A DNA stretch of 14,435 bases from Verrucomicrobiota bacterium (lineage in GTDB: Bacteria > Verrucomicrobiota > Verrucomicrobiia > Limisphaerales > UBA1096): the NCBI GenBank assembly GCA_003972865.1, contig QOAX01000267.1, positions 1 to 14,435 of the forward strand. The letters are read 5' to 3'. Under the pieces are notes generated by a model. It was not told where the DNA came from. It saw only the letters and a program-made list of their open reading frames with translations, and ran no database searches. Shown piece after piece: positions 1 to 7,376 of this stretch (position 1 is its first letter; each line of letters begins with the position of its first letter). The position numbers and the translations under genes are program-made.

Positions 1-2
1 CC

Positions 3-473
3 GGTTCGCTCCTGAACCGGCTGTTCAGCCGGCTGGCCTGGCTGATGCCGTGGCGGCGAAACCGGATCAAGCGCAACTTTATCTGGATTTTTTGTGAGCT
101 GCTCGACAACGGCGTGCCCGAGGCGGAGGCGATCGAGGCCGCCGCTGCTGCCACGAAAAACAGTGTCGTTCGCGGTCGTGCAGCCAATGCAGCAAACGAC
201 CTGCGCAACGGCCAGCCGTTGGCCAAGGCGCTGCGCCGGTTCGACCGGCGGGCCGACCTCGCCTGGCGGGTGGAGAATGCCGGGCACGGCAGCGCCACCT
301 TCCGCGAGACGCTGGAGGGCTGGACCAATCACCTGTCGGCGCTGGCGTACAAGCAGCAACAGTCCGCGTTCTACTACGCGTTCACCCTGCTGACCCTGTT
401 CAACGGGCTTTGTGTGTTATGCTTCGCGTTGATGATTTTAATGCCCCTGGCTGCAATGATTGAAAGGTTATGA
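3..473 (+). CDS. Type II secretion/type IV pilus GspF-like inner-membrane protein (5'-truncated)
   Basis: This is the C-terminal part of a T2SSF-domain protein, the polytopic inner-membrane platform that couples the assembly ATPase to pseudopilus growth. The frame is open to the window edge, so the first methionine visible at 45 is internal and the real start lies outside. The translation reads as one typical GspF cytoplasmic domain: a helical segment around FCELLDNGVPEAEAIEAAA, then LRNGQPLAKAL, then a VENAG..ATFRETLEGW segment matching the family's GE.sG.L...L region. It ends in a strongly hydrophobic terminal membrane helix (about FYYAFTLLTLFNGLCVLCFALMILMPL). The stop is TGA at 471-473. 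It lies just upstream of two pseudopilin-like genes, as in gsp clusters. The family call is confident. Whether it serves secretion or a pilus cannot be decided here. Confidence 0.85.
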   Translation, partial: GSLLNRLFSRLAWLMPWRRNRIKRNFIWIFCELLDNGVPEAEAIEAAAAATKNSVVRGRAANAANDLRNGQPLAKALRRFDRRADLAWRVENAGHGSATFRETLEGWTNHLSALAYKQQQSAFYYAFTLLTLFNGLCVLCFALMILMPLAAMIERL

Positions 474-474
474 C

Positions 475-855
475 ATGATCCTGAGCCGAACAACCCGCCT
501 GGCCAGATGCCGGGCTTTTCTGCAACTGGACGTTGCGGTCGCCATCACCGTCCTGGCACTGGTGTTCATTCCCTTAAGCGTGTCCAGCTCAGGCGACCTT
601 GATTTGGCTCGCCGGCAATACTTCGAGGCTGTGGCCCTGCAGTTGATTGATGGCGAGATGGACGTGCTTCTCGCCGGGGAACGCCGGAAATACACACTGG
701 GCGAATACGGGATCATGCCGGTGGGCGAGGCGGTACAGAATCTGCCCGAGGGCAAGTTTGTCCTGACTGTAAAACAGAAACAACTGACCCTCACATGGGT
801 GCCAACCAAGCGGGCCAAGTGGGGCCGGGTCGAGCGCGTGGTGGAACTGAAATGA
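475..855 (+). CDS. Degenerate GspI-like minor pseudopilin
   Basis: A 126-aa protein with a short basic leader (RTTRLARCR) and one hydrophobic N-terminal helix, AFLQLDVAVAITVLALVFIP, followed by a soluble domain. The segment EAVALQLIDGEMDVLLAGE resembles the helix after the membrane segment in GspI minor pseudopilins, and the C-terminus is beta-rich. The prepilin peptidase site is non-canonical: the residue before the cleavage point would be Ala rather than Gly, and position +5 is Asp instead of Glu. ATG 475 is chosen because GAAAGG sits 7 bases upstream. A TTG at 460 in the same frame would overlap the GspF-like gene more. The stop overlaps the next start (ATGA at 852-855), implying translational coupling. 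The role as a pseudopilus tip component is inferred from position and helix pattern. Confidence 0.7.
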   Translation: MILSRTTRLARCRAFLQLDVAVAITVLALVFIPLSVSSSGDLDLARRQYFEAVALQLIDGEMDVLLAGERRKYTLGEYGIMPVGEAVQNLPEGKFVLTVKQKQLTLTWVPTKRAKWGRVERVVELK

Positions 856-1403
856 AACTGCGCAGCCACAGAATCCGTAGCGAGGCCGGCGTATCGCTCA
901 TCGAATGCCTGGTTTACATCGGGCTCTTCGCGGTGTTGCTGCTCTGCGGATCGCGGTTTTTCACAGTGGTGTATCACCACAACAAAGCCGTGGCCAAGGC
1001 CGCCAGTTACACCAACGCCGCCCTCGACGCGGCCAGGCATTGGCGGCGTGACATTGCCAACGCGAAGGGCGAGCCCGAATTAATCCGGGGCGATCACTTC
1101 GACGTCATCCGGATCGACCAGGCTAACGGCGAACAGGTCAGCTACCGCGTCAACGGCACACGGCTGGAGCGCAACGACGGTACGGAATGGATTCCGATCA
1201 TCCGGCGCGTCGCCTCCTCCATCATGTTGCCCGATCAACGCCAACACGTCCGGGCCTGGCGATGGGAATTGGCGATGGAAACCAAGTCGCGGTTTCTTGG
1301 TGATCCGGTCCGGTTTTCCTTCACCGCAGTGCCGGGACATCCCCTTGCCCCACGCCCGGCCAAGGCCCAACCTCCAACGCCGACACCAGAACCAAGCCCA
1401 TGA
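852..1403 (+). CDS. GspJ-like minor pseudopilin (prepilin N-terminal methylation domain)
   Basis: A 183-aa protein with a canonical class III signal: basic leader, then EAG|VSLIECLVYIGLFAVLL, with Gly at -1 and Glu at +5. Prepilin peptidase would cleave it after Gly13. The hydrophobic helix is followed by a globular domain with a dense polar helix (AALDAARHWRRDIANA) and several beta strands, as in GspJ proteins. The C-terminus is a proline-rich tail (PRPAKAQPPTPTPEPSP) unusual for a minor pseudopilin. A longer in-frame start at 795 would add 19 residues lying inside the upstream gene and would bury the prepilin leader, so ATG 852 is chosen. The gene overlaps both neighbours by ATGA junctions. 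The pseudopilin class is sure; the J subtype is inferred from order and length. Confidence 0.8.
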   Translation: MKLRSHRIRSEAGVSLIECLVYIGLFAVLLLCGSRFFTVVYHHNKAVAKAASYTNAALDAARHWRRDIANAKGEPELIRGDHFDVIRIDQANGEQVSYRVNGTRLERNDGTEWIPIIRRVASSIMLPDQRQHVRAWRWELAMETKSRFLGDPVRFSFTAVPGHPLAPRPAKAQPPTPTPEPSP

Positions 1404-1597
1404 AAATCCGCACCAATCCAGAACGGGGAGCGATCCTGACCGGCGTGCTGCTGGCTCTGGCAGCCTGGGCGCTGGTGTTGTTGAACTTTAACTCGAGCAA
1501 CTCACACGGCCTGCGTCACCGGCTCAAGGCCTACGAGCAGGAGAACCGTGATTATCTGACAGAGAAATACGCCGACCAGGTTAAAGAAGTGAAATGA
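1400..1597 (+). CDS. Small single-helix protein, possible minimal GspK-like pseudopilin
   Basis: A 65-aa protein starting in the ATGA overlap with the GspJ-like gene. The N-terminus RTNPERG|AILTGVLLALAAWALVLLNF resembles GspK leaders, which also have Arg-Gly before the hydrophobic helix and lack Glu at +5. True GspK proteins are roughly 300 residues, however. After the helix there is only a charged, probably helical tail rich in Lys, Glu and Arg (residues 36-65). No shift or stop is visible that would make it the stump of a longer gene, because the sequence after the stop soon enters another gene. It could be a miniature pseudopilin, an assembly accessory or a residual gene. Coding status is supported by the tight coupling and the coherent membrane helix; function is not known. 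Confidence 0.6.
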   Translation: MKIRTNPERGAILTGVLLALAAWALVLLNFNSSNSHGLRHRLKAYEQENRDYLTEKYADQVKEVK

Positions 1598-1619
1598 ACC
1601 GTCCGAGCGACCAGCCAAA

Positions 1620-2549
1620 ATGAGCGAGCAGAAATATCCCGAGGCATTGCCTCCACAGATAGCCACGCCTGTTCGCAAACTCACCATGTTTCGTTCCAAT
1701 TATGGTGGGTTTGAAGTTCTGGGAGGATTTGTTTTGTTAGGCTTGATTGGGTTTTTGCTCGGCTCGTTTTGGGGTCCATTGGTGGGGGCAGACATTGAGC
1801 CTTCTTTGCAAGGTGGCTTGATGGGCATGATGGTTGCCATTTGGACGCCGTTTTCCTTTGTGCTTTCCTTTTCCTCTTTTGGGGGAATCGCCGTTCTTGG
1901 CTGGGTGATCTACCAAACCCGCAGATACTGGTACGCTTGGCTTGGTTTGATACTACTTGCTCTGGCCTCTCCGTTCCTGCTGGTCCTCTGCCAAAGCATA
2001 ACAGAATCCATTTTTGCCAAGACGCCGCCAATTCCTGAGGTGGCCGTCGCTATTGCGGTGGATAGTGATAGGGATGGATCCGATGACTATGATGGGATTT
2101 TGACCGGCCATAATCCGAAAGACCCGAACGATGCACCAACGCAGGTGGAAGCGGACAACGCACCGACCACTGTGGACAACGCACCGGCAAAAAGAGATGC
2201 CGCTGAAGGATCAGGAGAGAACTTCATTTGGTATCCAGACGAGGAATCCCTGCCCGATCCAAACCTGAGGGACAGCCGGGGCATGACCGTACTACACGTG
2301 GCTGCGGCAATCGGACGCGTGGGTGTCGTGGGGCGACTACTGAAGCTTGGCGCTGACCCCTCTGCAGTGGACGACTACGGCTTCACGGCGCTGCACTGGG
2401 CGGCTCAAAACGGCCATTTGGAGATGGTACGCCACCTAGTGGAGGAAGTTAAGGTTGAACGGGTGGCGGACCGGCTCAGTCGCACCCCAGCCGCCTTGGC
2501 CAAGTCACGGGGACATGCAGCAGTGAGCGATTATCTCAGTGCCAACTGA
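1620..2549 (+). CDS. Multi-pass membrane protein with type-3-like calcium loop and C-terminal ankyrin repeats
   Basis: A 309-aa protein with a three-part architecture. Residues about 31-56, 66-98 and 104-126 are hydrophobic and give three or four membrane segments. Residues 148-171 (DSDRDGSDDYDGILTGHNPKDPND) match the thrombospondin type-3 repeat pattern of alternating Asp residues followed by G.NP.DP, a calcium-binding loop. A low-complexity linker follows, in which a 13-bp unit is repeated (2153-2165 and 2174-2186). Residues 217-309 hold about three ankyrin repeats (TVLHVAAAIGRVGVVGRLL.LGADPSAVD and FTALHWAAQNGHLEMVRHLV), used for protein binding. The start ATG lies 22 bp after the previous stop, without a clear ribosome binding site. 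Base composition looks lower in GC than the pseudopilin genes upstream. The function is not recognised. Confidence 0.75.
   Translation: MSEQKYPEALPPQIATPVRKLTMFRSNYGGFEVLGGFVLLGLIGFLLGSFWGPLVGADIEPSLQGGLMGMMVAIWTPFSFVLSFSSFGGIAVLGWVIYQTRRYWYAWLGLILLALASPFLLVLCQSITESIFAKTPPIPEVAVAIAVDSDRDGSDDYDGILTGHNPKDPNDAPTQVEADNAPTTVDNAPAKRDAAEGSGENFIWYPDEESLPDPNLRDSRGMTVLHVAAAIGRVGVVGRLLKLGADPSAVDDYGFTALHWAAQNGHLEMVRHLVEEVKVERVADRLSRTPAALAKSRGHAAVSDYLSAN
2153..2186 (+). repeat. Two 13-bp direct repeats in the ankyrin protein linker
   Basis: GGACAACGCACCG occurs at 2153-2165 and again at 2174-2186, a 21-bp period in frame. It encodes repeated DNAP units between the calcium-loop segment and the ankyrin domain. 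This is most likely local duplication in a flexible linker. Confidence 0.6.
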
Positions 2550-2560
2550 GGGCTTCGAAG

Positions 2561-3283
<723 letters not shown>

Positions 3284-3351
3284 GAGGAGGAATGCTGCCA
3301 GTGCGAGGAATGGGCGCAAGTTTTTTCTCCGGCTCGGTTCGCTCACTGAGT

Positions 3352-3391
3352 ATTGATTTAATCGATGGACCCATTGATTTTATCAATGGAC
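3352..3391. promoter_or_regulatory. Tandem dyad-symmetric operator-like sites in a divergent promoter region
   Basis: Two near-identical 19-bp units, ATTGATTTAATCGATGGAC (3352-3370) and ATTGATTTTATCAATGGAC (3373-3391), match at 17 of 19 positions and start 21 bp apart, two helical turns. The second contains a perfect inverted repeat, CCATTGAT-TTT-ATCAATGG (3371-3389); the first has the same dyad with one mismatch. They lie between the minus-strand prepilin-like gene and the plus-strand DUF2157 operon, so one dimeric regulator could control both. The repeats are seen directly; regulator binding is inferred. An RNA hairpin role for the second unit is an alternative. Confidence 0.55.
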
Positions 3392-3442
3392 GGTTTTTAC
3401 GGGGGCTGTGATATTGTCCTCTTCTTTAAGGGCATGGAACCG

Positions 3443-4567
3443 ATGGACACAGGCCAGGATCAGCCGGTTTTGGAGCAAACCCCCGCCTCGCGCGAGTGGG
3501 TGGAGACGCTGTTCGCCAGCGGGCATATCGACCGGACCGGCCGGCAGGCAGCACTGGATATTCTGCACCCGCGAGGCGCTTGGCAGGCTTGGTTGTCTCA
3601 GTTGCTGCTGATCCTCGGGGCGGTGCTGTCCTTGACCGGGGTCATTTTCTTTTTCGCGGTGAATTGGCAGTCGATCCCAGCTTGGGCCAAGTTCACCATC
3701 GTGGAGTTGGCTATCGCGGGATGTTTGGTGGGCGCGTGGCGACGGTCTCTTGAACGGCTCACCGGCAAGATGCTGTTGCTCTCCGCCGGGGTTTTGGTCG
3801 GGGTGTTCCTCGCGATCTTCGGCCAAGCGTATCAAACCGGCGCAGACTCTTTTGTCCTGTTTCTGGAATGGGCGGTTTTGATTCTTGGCTGGGCAATCAT
3901 TTCCCGCTTTCGAGCGTATTGGGTTTTGTGGGTCGTGCTCGCGAATCTCGCGGTGTGGCTCTATTTCTTCCGTGGGATAAATGCCGATGTCGCCTTTGTG
4001 TTTATTTTTGCGCCGGAGCGAACGATGTCGCGATTTCTATTCGTCGACTTGGCGCTGTTAAACGGAGCAATCCTTGCGGCTCGCGAGTGGGCGGTCACCC
4101 GTGGCGTAGAATGGTTAAAGCCAAACTGGACGCGGATCGTCCCCGCCTTTTGCACGATTCTTCCGCTGAGTTTCCCGATTTGGACCTTAATTGTCGCGGC
4201 GGATATCGACTACAACACCACCATCTCGGTTCTTGGCCTCGACATATCGGTCTTTGCCAAGTTCGACATCAGTTCCCTGCCGCCACTCGTCATCTATGGT
4301 GCCACGGCGGGAATCCTTGGGCTTGGATTGTTTTACGCCTGCTACCGACTGAAGGCTCGCAGCCTGGGGGTGCTGACGCTTACGACGTTGTCCGTTTGCT
4401 TGTCGCTAGAGCTGCTTTGCATCCGGGTACTCATCGAAATGGATTTGGATATTGAACCGATCCTGTTGATTGGTTTTTTGTTTACCGTGGTGAACTTCGG
4501 GTTGGCAGTGATGTTTCTCCGTAGTATTCAGCTGCAATGGAAGGGATCGCATGAATCAACCCAATGA
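3443..4567 (+). CDS. DUF2157 domain membrane protein
   Basis: A 374-aa polytopic inner-membrane protein. The soluble N-terminus (about 45 residues, EWVETLFASGHIDRTGRQAALDIL) precedes the DUF2157 core: a membrane helix, then FFFAVNWQSIPAWAKFTIVEL, then LAIFGQAYQTGADSFVLFLEWAVL and SRFRAYWVLWVVLANLAVWLYF, all typical of this family. About eight to ten hydrophobic segments follow to the end. The biochemical function of DUF2157 is unknown. The frame is open from 3365, but that region is the operator-like repeat. ATG 3443 has AAGGG 10 bases upstream, and ATG 3434 is the other candidate but lies only 1 base from that motif. The gene overlaps the DUF4401 gene by 17 bp and is first in a three-gene operon with DUF4401 and GDYXXLXY, a combination familiar from other bacteria. 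Confidence 0.85.
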   Translation: MDTGQDQPVLEQTPASREWVETLFASGHIDRTGRQAALDILHPRGAWQAWLSQLLLILGAVLSLTGVIFFFAVNWQSIPAWAKFTIVELAIAGCLVGAWRRSLERLTGKMLLLSAGVLVGVFLAIFGQAYQTGADSFVLFLEWAVLILGWAIISRFRAYWVLWVVLANLAVWLYFFRGINADVAFVFIFAPERTMSRFLFVDLALLNGAILAAREWAVTRGVEWLKPNWTRIVPAFCTILPLSFPIWTLIVAADIDYNTTISVLGLDISVFAKFDISSLPPLVIYGATAGILGLGLFYACYRLKARSLGVLTLTTLSVCLSLELLCIRVLIEMDLDIEPILLIGFLFTVVNFGLAVMFLRSIQLQWKGSHESTQ

Positions 4568-5693
4568 ACCCATCACGGCCGGGGCTTTGCTCGGCACTTT
4601 AAGCGCGAAAGGGATGCTCCATGACCCCGAGGAGGCCGGCAAAAAACTGGCCACCGGAAGTGTTGGCGAAGAGGTGCCGGTTTACCTCCGCATCCTGACG
4701 TTGATCGGCGCCCTGATCGCCACCGGTTTCTTTTTCCTGTTTCTGGCGTTCAGTGGGATTCTTGATGAGGACGGCTTCCTGATCCTGGGTCTGGTGTTTG
4801 TTGCCGCAGCCTACGGCCTTTTGGTTGCAGCGAAAAAAAGCAACCCGATCCTTCAGGTGTTCTTCATCACCTGTTCATTCACCATTCTGGCCGTTGGCAA
4901 AATACTGTTCGTGATCGGTTTTGTGGAGATGTTTGACGACTTGTTTTCCACGAGGTCGAGAGGTGAAATATGGGCGGCAACCCTGGGCATTGGTTTGGCA
5001 ACTGTACTGACCTATAAACTTTTCCCGTTTGTGCTGGATCGATTTATTTCCAGTTGTTCCTTCCTTGGGTTCTTCATCGCGGCTGTCATTGCCCTGCCAG
5101 ATTTAGATAGTGATGTGATGCCCGTTGTCGCCGCTTGGATTATGAACTTCTTTTTCCTCACCTATATGATTTGTGCTGGGTTTCTGCTGCTTCATGAGAA
5201 GGTCAAAAAACTATACGATCCAGTTGCGTATGCCTTGATTTGCACACTTCTCGGTTTGGCAGTGATGCAGTCGGGGTTGATGAGTGAACCGAAACTTGAA
5301 CCTGTATTAGGATTTGAAATCTGGCTGCCTAATTTCATCGCCGGTTTTGGTTTGTTGTACCTCCTGTCCCATGCTGTTGGTGGATTTAAAAAACAGATGG
5401 ACTCACAAGCCATCGTGATCGCTGTGGGGGTCATTTTACTGGCGCTTTTCACCAACGCAGGAATTTTACTTTCGATCATGTTAACGGTTTTTGGGCGCAT
5501 GAATCATCGCCGGTTGGTTTCATTCATTGGCTGGATTTCCCTGACTGGATTTCTCATTTATTACTATTATCAAATGGATTTCAGCTTGGAGACAAAATCA
5601 TACGTCCTGCTTGGCAGTGGAATTTTGCTGCTTGGCATTCGTCTCATCCTGAATGCACTCGTTACCAGAAAGGAACAAAACTCATGCGCATAA
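4551..5693 (+). CDS. DUF4401 domain membrane protein
   Basis: A 380-aa polytopic membrane protein with about ten hydrophobic segments. A short soluble N-terminus (MNQPNEPITAGALLGTLSAK) leads into VYLRILTLIGALIATGFFFLFLAF, a first helix matching the DUF4401 family by pattern. The C-terminal part has alternating helices (AIVIAVGVILLALFTNAGILL) and ends in a short basic tail. The assignment rests mainly on its position between DUF2157 and GDYXXLXY genes plus the helix pattern. AAGGGA lies 4 bases before the ATG, inside the end of the upstream gene. The last 10 bases overlap the next gene, so all three proteins are probably made together. Composition is visibly AT-richer than the module downstream of 6297. 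The molecular function is unknown. Confidence 0.8.
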   Translation: MNQPNEPITAGALLGTLSAKGMLHDPEEAGKKLATGSVGEEVPVYLRILTLIGALIATGFFFLFLAFSGILDEDGFLILGLVFVAAAYGLLVAAKKSNPILQVFFITCSFTILAVGKILFVIGFVEMFDDLFSTRSRGEIWAATLGIGLATVLTYKLFPFVLDRFISSCSFLGFFIAAVIALPDLDSDVMPVVAAWIMNFFFLTYMICAGFLLLHEKVKKLYDPVAYALICTLLGLAVMQSGLMSEPKLEPVLGFEIWLPNFIAGFGLLYLLSHAVGGFKKQMDSQAIVIAVGVILLALFTNAGILLSIMLTVFGRMNHRRLVSFIGWISLTGFLIYYYYQMDFSLETKSYVLLGSGILLLGIRLILNALVTRKEQNSCA

Positions 5694-6205
5694 AACTGGC
5701 ACTCCTGCTCCTGCTCCCGGTGTTGGGCTATCTCAACCTTGGAATTCTCAGCAAAGAATCCCTGAAGGCCAACGGCGAAACGATCCTGTTGGAGTTGGCG
5801 CCGCGCGACCCGCGCTCCCTGTTGCAGGGGGATTACATGGCACTGAATTATCGCCTGCACAATGAACTGGGCAGAAAGCGGGAACTGCGCGGCCACCGCG
5901 GACAGATCGTCATTAAAAAAGACGACAACGGCGTGGCAAAGTTGGATCGCATCTACAATGGCGAAGAACTGGCTGAAAACGAACGGCTGCTCCGGTTCAA
6001 TTTCAGCGGTCGCCGTCCCGAGGTGGCCACGCACTCCTTCTTTTTTCAGGAAGGCAAAGCCAAGGCATTCGAAGCGGCACGCTACGGCATTTTCAAGCTC
6101 GACAGTGACGGCAACCTGATGCTGGTGGACTTGGCTGACGAAAACCGCGAACCCATCAGCCCCAAGGCCTACAACGAGGAGCAACCCACCAACAACACAC
6201 AATAG
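5684..6205 (+). CDS. GDYXXLXY family protein
   Basis: A 173-aa protein with an N-terminal membrane anchor or signal segment (residues 5-22, LALLLLLPVLGYLNLGIL) and an extracytoplasmic domain. It contains the diagnostic motif GDYMALNY (residues 49-56) after RDPRSLLQ, which defines the GDYXXLXY family. The C-terminal half is rich in charged beta strands (RYGIFKLDSDGNLMLVDLADE) and ends in a polar tail. ATG 5684 has AAAGGA 9 bases upstream and overlaps the DUF4401 gene by 10 bp. The family is commonly encoded beside DUF4401 and DUF2157 proteins; the role is unknown, and a small periplasmic partner of the two membrane proteins is a reasonable inference. A hairpin begins directly after its stop codon. 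Confidence 0.88.
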   Translation: MRIKLALLLLLPVLGYLNLGILSKESLKANGETILLELAPRDPRSLLQGDYMALNYRLHNELGRKRELRGHRGQIVIKKDDNGVAKLDRIYNGEELAENERLLRFNFSGRRPEVATHSFFFQEGKAKAFEAARYGIFKLDSDGNLMLVDLADENREPISPKAYNEEQPTNNTQ

Positions 6206-6274
6206 CCGCTTGACCAAGCGGTGATCGGCGGTAATTCGGGACTGGACTTTCGTCCTTCCGGTGGGATTGTTCCC
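6206..6274 (+). other. Three small consecutive stem-loops in the leader before the redoxin-like gene
   Basis: Directly after the TAG of the GDYXXLXY gene comes CCGCTT-GACC-AAGCGG (6206-6221, perfect 6-bp stem). It is followed by GGAC-TTTC-GTCC (6244-6255) and GGGA-TTGT-TCCC (6263-6274), each with a 4-nt loop. None is followed by a T-run, so a standard intrinsic terminator is not supported. They may mark the operon boundary or a structured 5' leader. The two 4-bp stems could be chance. Confidence 0.3.
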
Positions 6275-6296
6275 TGAGACAAATCGTTCGAGGAAC

Positions 6297-7367
6297 ATGA
6301 AAACCAAATTCTTCCCCTCGTTGGCACTCGCATTGGGCTTGATGGCGCAAAATGGCCAAGCGGCCGACATCGTCTCGGGGCCGCCGACCGGTTCGCTGCT
6401 CGCGCCGGTGAACAGCTACGCCCTGCACGGCCCGCATAAGGGCCGGGAGTTCGACGCCGCCAAGTCGCTTGGGCGCGCACCCGGCGCGCTGCTCTTCATC
6501 CATGAACTGTCCCGGAACATCATCCCGGTGTTGCGCGGTCTCGACGACCTCACCTCGGAATATTCCGTCCTTGGTTTCCACTCGCACACGCTGCTGCTCC
6601 ACGATGACCGCACCTCGGCGGAGAACCGCCTCAAGGCCATCAACGGTTCGCTCAAGCTCGCGCACCCGATCATCCTGAGCCTCGACGGGCTCGAGGGGCC
6701 TGGCGACTACGCGCTCAACCGCCGTGCCGCACTCACGATCGTCCTGGCCAAGGGCGGACAGGTGGTGCGCTCGGTCGCGCTCACCGACGCCGGCCAGCAC
6801 AATCTTCCCGAGTTGCGCGAATGGGTCGAGGCCGTCGCCGGAAAAATCCCGGCGGATCCGGAAGAGTTGAGAAAAATGATCGCCGGCAATCTCCCAAAGA
6901 GTGCTGACGCCGTTCGCGAGCTGGCCGTCAACCAGGGCGTGCAGTTGCAAAAACTCCGCGCGCGCCTTGCCCGCGTCGAGAACGGGCAGATGAACAGCCG
7001 CATGCAGCAGCGCAAGCCGCAACGGATGAAGCGCGACGCGCCGAATGCCGCACGTCGGCAAGCCAACGCCCGGGACCAAGCTAAGCCGGCGGTAAAGCGC
7101 GAAGGCGCACCGCCCGACGACGACGAGTTGCAGTCCAACCTCCGCGCCTTCATCCGCAAGACGAACAGCGACGAGCGCAACGACGAGGTTTACGCGGGCA
7201 TCACCGACCGCGCCGCCGAGAGCGCTGAGCTGACGCGGCAGGCACGCGAGATGTTCCGGCTCGTGCTCAGCCTAAAGGATCGCTACGGCACGCCGCATGC
7301 CCACGAGTTGGCTGAGGGGTTTTTGGCCAAGCACCCGGCCAAGCGGCAACGCCGCGAGCGCCGCTAA
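6297..7367 (+). CDS. Secreted redoxin/thioredoxin-like protein lacking cysteines
   Basis: A 356-aa exported protein. Residues 1-22 are a signal peptide (MKTKFFPSLALALGLM..GQA|AD). Residues about 45-185 have a thioredoxin-like pattern: KGREFDAAKSLG, then a strand and turn GALLFIHELSRNIIPVLRGLDDL, a central region, then ALTIVLAKGGQVVRSVAL, as in peroxiredoxin-like PVC proteins with a FIHEL/FVHEL turn. There is no cysteine anywhere in the protein, so dithiol chemistry is impossible. Residues about 215-275 are a basic Gln/Arg/Lys-rich linker; a compact C-terminal helical segment and a very basic tail (KHPAKRQRRERR) follow. ATG 6297 is chosen over GTG 6261 because it begins the signal peptide and has AGGA just upstream. 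It lies 9 bp from the next gene. Fold assignment is moderate; function is unknown. Confidence 0.7.
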   Translation: MKTKFFPSLALALGLMAQNGQAADIVSGPPTGSLLAPVNSYALHGPHKGREFDAAKSLGRAPGALLFIHELSRNIIPVLRGLDDLTSEYSVLGFHSHTLLLHDDRTSAENRLKAINGSLKLAHPIILSLDGLEGPGDYALNRRAALTIVLAKGGQVVRSVALTDAGQHNLPELREWVEAVAGKIPADPEELRKMIAGNLPKSADAVRELAVNQGVQLQKLRARLARVENGQMNSRMQQRKPQRMKRDAPNAARRQANARDQAKPAVKREGAPPDDDELQSNLRAFIRKTNSDERNDEVYAGITDRAAESAELTRQAREMFRLVLSLKDRYGTPHAHELAEGFLAKHPAKRQRRERR

Positions 7368-7376
7368 ACTTTGATT

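Noticed and set aside
3365..3442. Upstream in-frame start for the DUF2157 protein at 3365
   Set aside because: It would translate through the dyad repeats and has no ribosome binding site; ATG 3443 has AAGGG upstream.
5570..7079. Minus-strand open frames opposite the GDYXXLXY and redoxin-like genes
   Set aside because: They span two unrelated plus-strand genes with good starts and signal peptides, and show no family features.
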